Shown here piece by piece: positions 23,035 through 34,327 of a stretch of 64,000 nucleotides of DNA; the first letter of the stretch is position 1, and each line of letters opens with the position of its first letter. Origin of the DNA: Antedon mediterranea (Eukaryota; Echinodermata; Crinoidea; Comatulida; Antedonidae). The position numbers and the translations under genes were made by a program. The stretch covers positions 32,732,501-32,796,500 of the forward strand of contig NC_092672.1 in assembly GCF_964355755.1 (NCBI RefSeq). The letters run 5' to 3'. The notes beneath the pieces are model-generated. The model ran no database searches. It was not told where the DNA came from and saw nothing but the letters and a program-made list of their open reading frames with translations.

Positions 23035-23850
23035 TAATTATCATCTTCATTAAAAAAAAATGATATCTATCCAATTGAATACCGTAAAACAAAAGAAGCT
23101 CCCTTGCACTCGTCTATCATTATAAGATAGTTTTAATCGTAACTTTGTTGAGGTCCGCGGCCAGTGAAAATTTACTAAAAGCACGAGAAAATCTTTTAAA
23201 ATTAGCTATAAGGTGAAACGTATAGAAATATAACAGGAACATCTTCAGTGAAAACAGCCAGAAATGTGTATTGGCTTTATAGAAATAATGATTTTCCTCA
23301 ATAATGAATGCAATTATATTGATAATATCGCTTACCGTAGTAAAAGTTGTTAGGATACCCTGCCTTCTGTCTTCTAACAGAACTTTAATTGTTCAGGGAC
23401 TTGGTAACAAAGTTTTAACCAGTACAGAAATCCTCTTTAAATCTTACTCTCTTTCATCCCAGGATATTCAATCCCACATAAAAATTACTGCACATTGGAG
23501 GTCTACCTTTTTTCCTCAGTCGCAGTTGGGGTAAAGGCATGCAAGTCGGCGTGAATCGATAATAGTAATAGCCTCATTTTGGCAATGTTTGAACTGTTCT
23601 GCTTTGAATAAGAATAGCATTATCCTTGTATTGTCCTTCGCATTGTCTCCATAGAATAGCTCCGTTACTATAGGATTGGGTAACATCTATTGGAATATTC
23701 ACAACGTCATGGTCATGTGATTGATCTGAGAATTGATGATATGTGTAAAAAAAGTATTAATACCATCGAGGATGAGTTGTTTGTTTATCAATTCTTTACA
23801 CTGACTTTGCGTTCGTTCTTGAACGTGAAGGCCTATATTAAAATGTACCC
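23035..23850. other. intergenic, no feature seen
   Basis: AT-rich sequence without a supportable exon. Probably upstream region of FN3 protein 3. Confidence 0.4.
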
Positions 23851-23851
23851 C

Positions 23852-23995
23852 TAAAGCTCTTTCTACACTATCAAACTAGTTTGACAACAAAATATGTGAT
23901 GTGCCCAAATATGGTAATCATATGCCCAAATATGGTAGTGATAATGATACGATGTTGCACATCATTTGTCACATTGATAGTGTAGACAGAAGCTT
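23852..23995. mobile_element. MITE, GTCTACACTATCAAACT family (copy 3)
   Basis: Ends aaagctctttctacactatc and acattgatagtgtagacaga, with the internal gtgatgtgcccaaatatggt motif. Confidence 0.85.
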
Positions 23996-24027
23996 GGTTG
24001 CACTACTGATTTGTTTAATACCTCAAG

Positions 24028-25588
24028 CAGTGGTGGCGCCAGGATTTCCCGGGGGGGCCGAATCCCCCCACGGGGGCCGTACGCGCGAAAGCGGGGGTGG
24101 GTTTGGGAGGGGGTATTCCCCCTCCCGAGCCTCAAAAAATTTTGAAAAAATAGATGCTTACACACTGTTTAATAGGCTAGAGCAACTGTTTCCATTACAT
24201 TTAATAACAATGTCACATAATAATGTAAATTTAAATAAATCTTTCCTAAATACTCTAATACGGATCTTTTTCGACGAACTAATAATAAACTTTGATCCGA
24301 AAATGCCTCGATAGTGCATGTGTTTAGTGTACGACTGTGCTTTGGTGGTCTGTTAACCTCAGATATATACCCTATAGCCGGGTGAATAACTCAATGTAAT
24401 TTAGTACCGTATACAATGATGATTGCCGTAATCGCCGTGTCTATAACACAAATCAATAAAATGCCGTTTTTTCGGCCGTGTACATAGAACAAGACATTTC
24501 ATGTTTATGTTATACCTATGAAATAATAATAAAAGAACATCATGTTTATCGTTTTTTTTTATCGTTTATACTGTATACCATTATATAAAAAACCTTCATA
24601 CGCGAGAAAAAAGTTCACGATATTACACTCTACTCTGTACAGGGGTGTAAATATACAGGTCCACGCTAACGCTTGCACACGGACCAGGGCGGAAAATGGT
24701 GTATTTTTTGGAGAGTGATGACGTCAGCATTCACACGAGGAGCGAGCTAAGAAAACGTGATGCTGGTAGTGGGATCAGTGCATGTGTTTTGAAAATAACT
24801 CAGTTGTGGGTATTTTCCGAAGATTTTAAATTGCGTTTTCTTTTTAGACTCTTGAATTCATAAATAGTTATTTCACTATGTAGGCCTATTTACACAACTA
24901 TAGCTCTAGCCTACTCTTCTTAAAAAGAGTCAAGTGCGTCGAATCCGCGTCTAGCGACGGTCATGGGTTTGGTGCATCTTTTTTTTCCCTTTAGAATTAA
25001 GGGAGGTGGCTAGCCACCCTATTCACCCACCTACCCTAGATCGAGATTTATGCGCGAAAAGAAACGTGACCAGACCCTGTTTTATGGTTCGGGCCAACCA
25101 ACCGACAGCGGACATATACGCGGTACACCAAGGGTTATTGGTAAATTGAAACAATTCGTAAACTGAACCGTGAGAACATAACTCGTACCTTTATCCCTGT
25201 ATGAACGTACGTCGATGCGTAGTTGCAAATGAATTTTCGATTTTCGCCTGGAATCTGAAAAATACACATTTTGGTCCCTGGATGTATGTCGACGCGTATA
25301 CCGCAGTGAGCCATGAAAGATTCGTACAAAGAGACACCGCCAGACAAATGCGTACCACATCATACCGTTTACTTCGCTGTCAGAGTATATCGTACGTACG
25401 TCAAAAATGGAATGCCGCAGTTACTTAAAATATATAGTAGTACACTTAATATGGTTTTATTTTTTACCAGAAAAGAAATGATCATATTTTTCTCCCCGAC
25501 AAATATGACCAATACTCCCCGACGGGGGGGCCAGCTTTCCCCGACGGGGGGCCCTGGCCCCCCCGGCCCCCCGCTGGCGCCACCACTG
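24028..25588. mobile_element. 1.56-kb non-autonomous hAT-like transposon
   Basis: Terminal inverted repeats CAGTGGTGGCGCCAG / CTGGCGCCACCACTG are flanked by a perfect 8-bp target duplication ACCTCAAG (24020-24027 and 25589-25596). An 8-bp duplication and a CAG-type terminus are diagnostic of the hAT superfamily. Near both ends are G/C-run subterminal repeats such as ttccccgacggggggcc. No transposase frame is visible, so it would have needed an autonomous partner. Confidence 0.88.
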
Positions 25589-25599
25589 ACCTCAAGCAT

Positions 25600-26394
25600 G
25601 GCATTTCGATGATTGTTGCGTTCTATGAAGTTTAGCCCATAAATATGCAGTATCTAACATAACAGGGAATTGAACCTCGGCCATTATGGTTCTTTGGTCT
25701 GGAGATACTGCAGTCACTCTGTACACTGAATGAATTGAAGTACAGTAGTGAGATTGAAATAGAATAGCGCCCTCTCTGGTTAAAAAATGACACGCGCGCG
25801 CCCGGCCGGTTGTTATTTAGTATCTTAGCAACCAACCAGGCAAATATAAATAACATCACATCGTATTTTTTTTTAGCAACAATTTTAGTGGTGGAAACGA
25901 CTTCAGAAAGGAAATTTATAGTTTGAAGTAGAATAAATAAAACAATTACAAGGTATTAAACGTTATTTTAAATCTTTATAAATTGTTACACCATGTTTAG
26001 ACCATCGTTTTTGTAAGGCTAGGATAGGAATATGCCATTAGTAGGGCTAGCTAGGCCAGAATAGATATAGGCCTAGGCCTAGCTAAGCCTAGCTAGGCCT
26101 AGCCTACCTAGGCCCTAGGCCTAGGCTATTTAACAGGCCAACAGCGCATCCGCTCACTGGACTGCTGGTAGCAGTTAAGTGATTGAACGAGGCCTAGGTA
26201 CGGTAGGCTTTTAGGTGCTAGGCTAAACAAACCAATCCAATATGGCAATTAATGATTGATTAATACTCCTAAATGGTCTACCTAGGCCTAGGCCTAGAGG
26301 CCCTAGTCCTACGCTAATAGTGTCCAATCCAATTGATTGATTGAAGAAGTTTGTTAAAAAAAAAATAAAGTTCATAAAATTGAAAAACAAAAAT
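25600..26394. other. intergenic with TAGGCC tract
   Basis: No gene recognised. 26020-26330 is a dense aggcctaggcct palindromic low-complexity tract like that at 14930. Confidence 0.45.
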
Positions 26395-26402
26395 GCGCCT
26401 GC

Positions 26403-27359
26403 CGGTCAGTCTAATTACCAAAAACAACCGAAAATAACCGAAAACAACCGAAAACAACCATAAACAACAAACAACAACCGAAAACAAAATAAAATAATCT
26501 AAATACCGAAAACAAATTTAGTATAACATTTTTTTTAATGTCGCCTTCTATTGATGGGTGTTTCTATAGACCATAACAGAGAGAAAACCGCATGCGGAAA
26601 AGCCAAGGAAGACCCTACGAAACGGTAGTGTGCACAAAATACAACTAAAAATCGTACAATCAATCAATGATAACATCGCATTTACTTACAGAATCTATAC
26701 AAATATATTAATTTTAGTCTTTCGATTTTTGATCCAGAAACGAACACATTTACTCCTCACAATAATATAATTGTGAATCACGTTAATCCATAGTATAGAA
26801 AGTAAATTGACTATGGTTAATCATGATCAATTTAATTATAGATATATAGATTTTCAAAGATAATAATACAAAAATGATATTTTTAAGAATATTGATAATA
26901 TTAGCGACTATAAGTATACTTAAAACCAGCTCACGATAAAGGATTCACAATAAAATCTATTCAGTAAAATTACCGTAGTCGATTAAATAACGTTTTTATC
27001 CTTAATCACTTCAGTATTAACTTGTGATGAAAACCGGGGACGAAAACGCAAAGTTAGGTAAAATGTAGTCTCGGCGTGTATTTTATTTTATTGAAGTACG
27101 ATTTTGAGTTGTATTTTAATTGTGCACACTACCATTTCGTAGGGTCTTCCTTGGCTTTTGCGCGCACGGTTTTCTCTCTGTATGGTCTTAGCTTTAGAAA
27201 CACCCATCAATAGAGGGCGACATTAACAAAAATATTATACAAATTTGTTTTCGGTATTTAGATTTTTTTATTTTGTTTTCGGTTTGTTTTCGGTTTGTTT
27301 TCAGTTGTTTGTGGTTGTTTTCGGTTATTTTCGGTTGTTTTCGGTAATTAGACTGACCC
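26403..27359. mobile_element. 957-bp DNA transposon with ~240-bp inverted arms
   Basis: Arms run from 26403 to about 26640 and from about 27120 to 27359. They begin GGTCAGTCTAATTACC, contain repeated aaaacaaccg units, and share tagggtcttccttggctttt with its inverse. An 8-bp duplication GCGCCTGC flanks it (26395-26402 and 27360-27367). The interior is AT-rich with no transposase. The 8-bp duplication suggests a hAT-like origin. Confidence 0.85.
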
Positions 27360-27647
27360 GCGCCTGCTGGCCATGATCGGGACATTGCATGGTCATCATG
27401 AATGCCATGAAATGCACGAATGGCCCTCTGCTGCAGTCTAGTGAGTAGGCCCTAGACAAGCTAGGCCTAGTTTTACTCTATTAATTTAAATTAGGCACAG
27501 AGTAAATACCTAATAGCTAAGCCTAGACCTAGTTAGTTGCTTATTAAAAAAGTTTGTTTATTGGTAATGGTATGTTAATAATAAATAAGCCTCTATTTGG
27601 TGCCTACTCAACTGTTCTTTTGATTGCTTATTTTACTTATATTTTAG

Positions 27648-30600
27648 ATGCCTCGTGGAGCACCAAGGTCAGCAAGCCGTCGATCAGATGCGAGTGACAT
27701 TGATGCTGATCAACAACTTGGTAATAATAATAATGTATTTATATTTAAAAAAAAATTATTATAAAAAGGTTACACTTGTGAGATCATTATTGATTTTTTT
27801 TTCTCCCTTTCCTGAGATAACATAGGTCTTGTCATTGACATTATACTTTTTGACTTTTAACTGAAGAGATCGACCATCAACTTATATCAGTGATCACATG
27901 TTTTTTATCAAACAGTCTGAAAAGTGTTGTAATTTTGTCCACAGCTGAAAATGAATTGGGGAAACTGCAAAGACAGTATAGGATAATGGAAGGGGACAGA
28001 AATGCCTACAGCATTGAGTCACAAGACCTCATACGCAAACAACTGTAAGTGTATTGTTCATATATTATTATAACTCCACTCCCTAAGACTTAAATGAGAC
28101 TTAGTTTATACTATCACGTAAAAATAATAAAATAATTGGCGAGTTTTTGCTCGCTGTTGGATGCATATGAAATTTTTTTAAATTACATTTTTCAGATCGG
28201 AGATCAAGACACTGGAAGCAGAAAAGGGAGAGTTGATGAAAGATTTACACCTCTCTGAAAGTAACACAAATATATCACGTGATGACAGCAACATTGGCAG
28301 GTTGCAGGTACTGCTAGAGGAAAGAGGTAAATACAAGCTTAACACGTTCACTAACTGGGACCGTAGTATACTCATCCCACAGGCTGTTTCACACATGTAT
28401 TCAAAGCTCGGTCTACACTATCGAACTAGTTTGTCAAAAAAAGTGTTATATATACCAAATATGGTAGTGATGCCCAAATATGTTAGTGATATGACATCAT
28501 CATGTCCATATATGGGCATATAACTTTTTTTTGTCAAACTAGTTTGATAGAGTAGACAGAGCTCTGTCGAACCCAGAGAGTCTTAAAATCCTCAGATTAT
28601 AGGAACCCTGGCAATACAGCTAATGTGGTTCGATAGTGTACTGTAGACAGAGCTAAAGAGTTTTGAAGTGGTATGGTGAACTTTAAAGGATCTATAGTAA
28701 CAAACATTGGTAACAATTTTTGTCACATAAAGTTTGATAGTGTAGACAGAGCTTAAGGATGAATGATTTATCAATATTTTGAATTACAGTATAATCATGA
28801 TGGTTTTATATGCATTTCAATGCTCGGAGTATGTTTTATATTTTATATATTTTTTTTTTGCAGATGAATATCGCAGAATGATAAATGAAGAGAAAAAACG
28901 ACAAAAGGAACTTGAAGGGATGACGAGAGAAAAGGAACGAGAGATACATAATCAACACAAGAGAATGGGTGGGGTACATGCGAGTCAACAGCACACTACT
29001 AAGACACAGAAGGCCATTAGGGTGAAGGAGAACCGACTGCACCAAGTAAGTACTGTATTTATTTAAATAAAGACCCCAGTGTGTTTATTCAAAGTGGGGA
29101 GTTTATTTCCTTGAATAAACGCCCTGCCACAATGTTTTGGATGAATCCATTATTGTTATTCATATTTATTACTGCTTTGCAGGCCAATGAAAAGTTCAAT
29201 AGTATGCTTACGGAAAACGCTGAATTCCGAGACAAGATTGACAGTCTTCGCGTTGAAAGAACACGTTTTGAGAACATACGCAAGAAACTTGAAAAGGTAA
29301 GTGAATCAACGTATACGTGTCGGCAATATATTAGTAAGAGCAGAAATTTATCAATATAATGTTAATGAAAAATATCGACATAGTGTAAGATCATCACAAG
29401 TGGAGAACATACAGTAATTATGAATACTTTTATATATGTATAATATACAGTACTGTACGTTATCCTACAATTTTACCATGAACTTGGTAGTTGGAACATT
29501 TACTTCATCTTAGTTTATTTCACATAACATATTATATATACATTTGTAATGATAAATAATAATACATTTTATTGTGTGTGGAGATTTCATTTCAATAAGC
29601 CATAATGGCTTTAAGTCTGAACCTCCAGATAAAACAAGCAATAAATATGATGAGCTAATAAATATGAAATGAACAGAAAAAAAACCAAATAAATAAGTTC
29701 TACTATATATATATATATAAACTATAATGCATAAAACTATGAATTAATAATTGTTTATATTTATGAATTAATAATTGTTTATATTTAAAATAAAAGTTCC
29801 ATAAATAAGGTCTATAATAAATAAAAGATGTCCTGCAAGGTGAAATACAATATTTTTCATAAATGAGATACTCTATTTGTAAAGGTATTTTCTAAACCTG
29901 CTCTAAGTTGTCTTTAAAAGTTTCTGTAGCAATTGTTTAATTGAATTTCATTTATTCTTCTTATAAAGGAAAGTGCTGACCTCCGTCAGCAAATTGGAGA
30001 GGTCATTGACCAATCCACTCAAGCATACGACTCGCGAGACGAAGCCCAGGCAAAGATCATTCTGTTGAAAGAAAAAGCCGATAAGGATTGTGCGCAACAC
30101 AAGGCGGAGATGAAAGAACTGCAACGCATCATCGATCATGACCGCCAACTGAAAGAATTTATGATGATAAAGAGTAGAGAGAGGGGTGAGGAAGATGAAC
30201 AGCTGATTGCATTGAGACAGAAACGAGGTACAGTCTGACAACAAAAGTGTGATGTGCCCAAATGGTAGTGATATCCACAAATATGGTAGTGATATGACAT
30301 CATCATGTCCATATATGGACACATCACATTTTTTTGTCTTATAAAGTTTGATAGTGTAAACAGAGCTTCAAAAATATATTATTAGCGATACCAATGTTAC
30401 TTATAGATCTTTAAAGTTAACCTTACCACTTAAAAATCCTTAAGCTCTGTCTACACTATCAACCTTTATGTGACAAAAAAATACAAACAAATAATATGCG
30501 ATTTCTATTTAATGTTTAAAAAAATAAATGATTGAGTCATACTCTTTGATGTCGTACTGCAGTAATGGTTACTGATTTTAATGATTGAGTCATACTCTTT

Positions 30601-33075
30601 GATGTCGTACTGCAGTAATGGTTACTGATTTTGTAAATTGTATTGTACAGTTGATATTGAATTAGCATCAATAAATGACTTTGGTACGGTAGACAAGAGT
30701 AAAAAAAAAATCAAATAATGGTAGTCTTTAGCGCCTAATACAATGTTTCTAAGCACTTTACACACAAAAATGATCCTTAAAATATCCTAATATAACCAAA
30801 AAAGAAAGAAAAGCAGAGGAACCATTTTGATGACCTGTCATATTTGATAATTTCAGAGGCTGAGGAAGACGAAAGGCGTCGACGAGAACGCCAAGAAGAT
30901 TCTATCGAAGCCTATGAAGATGCTTTTAAGAAGATTTCAGAAATCACAGGAGAGGATGATCTAAACAAGTTGGTTAACAAGTTTATCGAAGTTGAAGATC
31001 GAAACTTTGCTCTTTTCAATTATCTGAACGAACAGAATAATGAAGTTGAGAAACTACAAGATCAAATTGCGGAGGTTCGTACATTTAATTAGTATTATTA
31101 TCTATTGTTAATGATTTCTTTATTTGATGTTCCTCTTTCACGGCCAGCTCCTGTCTTAAAACCTTTGCCCTAAGGTTACTTTATGAGAGGAGTTTGTTCT
31201 TAAAGCTCTGTCTACACTATCAAACTAGTTTGACAAAAAAAGTGTGATGTGCCCAAATATGGTAGTGATATGCTTAAATATGGTATTGATATGACATCAC
31301 ATCATCATGTCCATATTTGGACACATCACATAATGTTTGATAGTGTAGACAGAGCTTTAAACTGTTCTTGACTGCAAAAACAGAAAGCTAATGTATTTTA
31401 TGTGAAAACAATTTCATGTGGTTTCTGTGTACGTAGTAATTTTATTCATAGTTTTTTTATTGTAATGTAATTATTTCAAATTCAAATTATCTAACAGATT
31501 AAAGATGAAATTAAAATGTTTGAGAGCCAAGGTGCAGAGATGGAGACACAACGCAAAACTATCTTAAAGAGTTTGGAAGAAAAACAAACAAATTCTGCAA
31601 AGGACGCTGATGATTTTGATTCCAAGACCAAGGGTGTAAATAAGATTTTGGATCAACTCAAAGCAGGTTTGTTATTAAATTATTTTTTTAATTTGTTATT
31701 CTCAATTTTTTTTTTTTTGCCAACCAAGTGATTTCAATCTCTATTCTTTTCAAAGATGACAACCCTGTTCAAATATGTACACAAGATACTCTGCATAAAC
31801 AGTAAAAAGTCTTATTACAAATCTTTGGGAGTCGAGTCTTGTCATGAGAAAAAAATCTTGACATCTGACAAGATTTGAACCTAAGACCCTTCGATTTGTA
31901 GGCCGACAAATTAACCACCAATCCACAAGTTCACTTAATACATATATTTATGTGTTTTTTTACTGTTTATAAATTTGTATCCATGTTATGATAGAGTATT
32001 GTATTATTTCAAAAAATTAAATATTATTTTTGTAGGTGTTGAATCTCTGTTCACTAAAATTAACTGTGATCGTTCTTCGATTGATGATATGCTTGGAAAC
32101 ACTGCTGGTGTTTCAGATGAAACCATAGTGCAGTACTTGGGATTGGTTGAACAGAGAACCAATGAGCTTCTTGCGGTTAACATCTATGTGGATAATAGAG
32201 TAAGTGGAGATCATACAGCAACATATGATACAACAGGGCTAGAGGGTCCAAGGGAAATTCCTTGGGAAATCCCACAGTGTCCATAGTAATCCTGAGTATC
32301 CTGGAGACTTTAGGGTAACCTACAGAGTCCAAGGGAAATTCCTTGGCAAATCCCACAGTGTCTATAGTATCAATCCTGAGTATCCTGGAGTACTTTAGGG
32401 TAACCTACAGAGTCCAAGGGAAATCCCAGAAATTCTTTGGGAAATCCCACAGTGTCTATAGTATCAATCCTGAGTATCCCGGAGACTTTAGGGTAATCTA
32501 TAGAGTCTAAGGGAAATCCCAAAAATTATTTTCGAAATCCTACAGTGTCCATAGTAATCCTGAGTATCCTGGAAACTTTAGGGCAATCTAGAGGGTCCAG
32601 GGGGAATCAAGGAGAGTGTAGGCGAAATCTTGGATATTTTGCGGAAATTACAGGAGAACCATGTGAAATCCTGAATGCCTAAATGTGAACATATACAATA
32701 TTTTTATCGAACTGTTATTATCATTTCATGTCTTGATATCAATTCTAACAATGTTATTTTTCTTAGAACTTGGATCATGAACCTCAACCAAAAGGTGGTT
32801 TACTTGGTAAAGGACCGGTACCAGCACCACAGCAGTTACTTATCATGGCACCGACTACTGGTGAAGATTACGACAGTGACCAAGGCTCTGAGCTAAGTGA
32901 AGATGAAAGCCGACCTTTGACACAGATGGAGTTAAAACAACGGATCATGAAAGGAGTTTTGAAGAAGGAGGCGGCAGCCGCTAGGAAAGGGTTCCAGTAC
33001 GACTTATCGGGCGCGAAAGAAATGAAACAGAAGCAATCTATGCCCGAAAAGAAGCGTGGTTCAACAAAACGCTGA
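27648..33075 (+). CDS. outer dynein arm docking complex coiled-coil protein (ODAD1/CCDC63-like)
   Basis: Ten exons: 27648-27720, 27945-28044, 28196-28326, 28864-29045, 29183-29296, 29969-30227, 30857-31074, 31498-31666, 32036-32199 and 32767-33075. All phases match and give 572 codons, close to human CCDC63 (563). The protein is almost entirely coiled coil (ENELGKLQRQYRIMEGDR; KEREIHNQHKRMGG; FNSMLTENAEFRDKIDSLRV). It then has the family's DDLNKLVNKFIEVEDRNFALFNYLNEQ block and a Ser/Lys-rich C-terminus (MPEKKRGSTKR). ODAD1/CCDC63 proteins anchor outer dynein arms to axonemal doublets in motile cilia or sperm flagella. An AG just before the ATG suggests an upstream 5'UTR exon. The introns carry at least four MITE copies and a SINE-like insert. 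Confidence 0.9.
28403..28564. mobile_element. MITE, GTCTACACTATCAAACT family (copy 4, ODAD1 intron 3)
   Basis: Complete inverted-repeat copy with ends aaagctcggtctacactatc and ctagtttgatagagtagaca. Half copies follow at about 28620-28655 and 28714-28755. Confidence 0.85.
30228..30369. mobile_element. MITE, GTCTACACTATCAAACT family (copy 5, directly at an ODAD1 splice donor)
   Basis: The element-like sequence (gtacagtctgacaacaaaag...) begins at the first base after ODAD1 exon 6 (ends 30227) and ends agtttgatagtgtaaacaga. The left end is truncated. A further half copy lies at 30441-30480. Confidence 0.7.
30523..30634. repeat. exact tandem duplication of ~53 bp
   Basis: The unit aatgattgagtcatactctt... 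through gttactgatttt occurs twice back to back in ODAD1 intron 6, apparently without mismatch, so it is recent. Confidence 0.85.
31201..31358. mobile_element. MITE, GTCTACACTATCAAACT family (copy 6, ODAD1 intron 7)
   Basis: Complete copy: taaagctctgtctacactat ... tttgatagtgtagacagagc. Confidence 0.9.
31861..31929 (-). repeat. tRNA-derived SINE-like head
   Basis: The minus strand reads ggattggtggttaatttgtc then ggttcaaatcttg. These match A-box and B-box (GGTTCRANNC) spacing of a tRNA-derived pol III promoter. It lies in ODAD1 intron 8. I do not see a foldable full tRNA with acceptor stem, so a SINE relic is preferred over a functional tRNA gene. Confidence 0.5.
32240..32650. repeat. ~85-bp diverged tandem repeat in ODAD1 intron 9
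   Basis: Four to five units contain 'gagtccaagggaaat', 'cccacagtgtc(c/t)atagta' and 'cctgagtatcctggag', starting near 32247, 32328, 32413, 32503 and 32592. Confidence 0.8.
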
Positions 33076-34327
33076 ATACTTCTTAATGAAATGTAGTGTA
33101 TAAATAAGTCACATATCCCTTTATTTAAAGTTTACAAAGAACCCTGGCTAGGCCTTGGTTCATGAATATACAGGCTGTAGTAAATACTAAACTGTAACCA
33201 TATTTTGATCCATGGTTAGATTATTATTGTTGTCTCATGTATTCATTTTAATGTGGTGTATGCACTTGTCAATTGTATGACCCCCGGGAAAGATGCATCA
33301 TGGTTGCGTCATTTACAAATAATTCCTGACGCAGGGGTGCGTCACATCAATGAACGATGGTGTGTCAATGTCCGTCACTTTACCACTCAAAATATCATAA
33401 ACAACATGGTCACAGTGCGTCAAACAGGTTGTATAATGGGTCATACAAATGACAAGTGCATTATAACCAGGTTGCAAAATAACATTAAGCCTTAAGCTCT
33501 GTCTACACTATAAAACTAATTTGACAAAAAAATTATAAAAATATAATAATGGTAGTGATATGACATCACATTGTTTGTCACATGAAGTTTGATAGTGTGG
33601 ATAGATCTTTATGAAAAGTATGTATATAATGAAACAAAATGTTACCTTTTGCACAATATTTTTTTAAAGTATGAACAGAATCAATTACAAATATTGAAAT
33701 GGGTTTTTTATTTGATTGACCGTATTCAAAAAGGGTAAAGTTTGTTTCACACTAAGCCTGGACTCCGGTGTAGTGTTTAACCATGTTTGATTCATGTCAT
33801 GACCCATTCCGCCAGCATACCAAATCCAGACACAGAGTGACTGTAGCTTAAAGCCTATGTATTGTAATTATTTTGTTAAAAGGAAATCAGATCAAATTAA
33901 AGTATTTAATATTTTTCCCCTTTTTTTTGTATAGCAATATAGCAAATAAGATATATTTTAATGTGTTTGCTTAGAACATATTTGTGCTTTTCATAAAAAC
34001 TGTCTCCCAAAACCAGAGTTTTCTTGATGTTCAAAGAGTCATTACCATTAAAACACATACAGAATACTGTATCTGTCCGGTATTGGAAACGTTGACTGAT
34101 GGTATACTACAACTTTAGGAAATCCTCCAAATATTATCCCATACCCTTGTATCATTGTTTATCCAAGATTGTTGAATATGTATGAGATAAATAAAAATTA
34201 TTTTCTAAAATATCAATTTTGGGGAAAATAGATTTCTGACATCCAATATGTTTGACATATAAGGTCACAGGAAATTGACTTTTGACCTTTCACTAACATA
34301 AACTTCATAATTACAAAAGGTCAACTT
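33076..34327. other. tail-to-tail intergenic region between ODAD1-like gene and ureG
   Basis: The two genes converge. The region is AT-rich and contains one MITE copy at 33493-33610 (taagctctgtctacacta ... gtttgatagtgtgg). 33260-33480 has GTCA-rich, repeat-like sequence. No gene is seen. Confidence 0.5.

Noticed and set aside
24028-25588. Several 70-100-codon open frames between FN3 protein 3 and the ODAD1-like gene
   Set aside because: They fall inside the hAT-like element or overlap on opposite strands, with Pro/Gly runs from the terminal repeats; no transposase signature.
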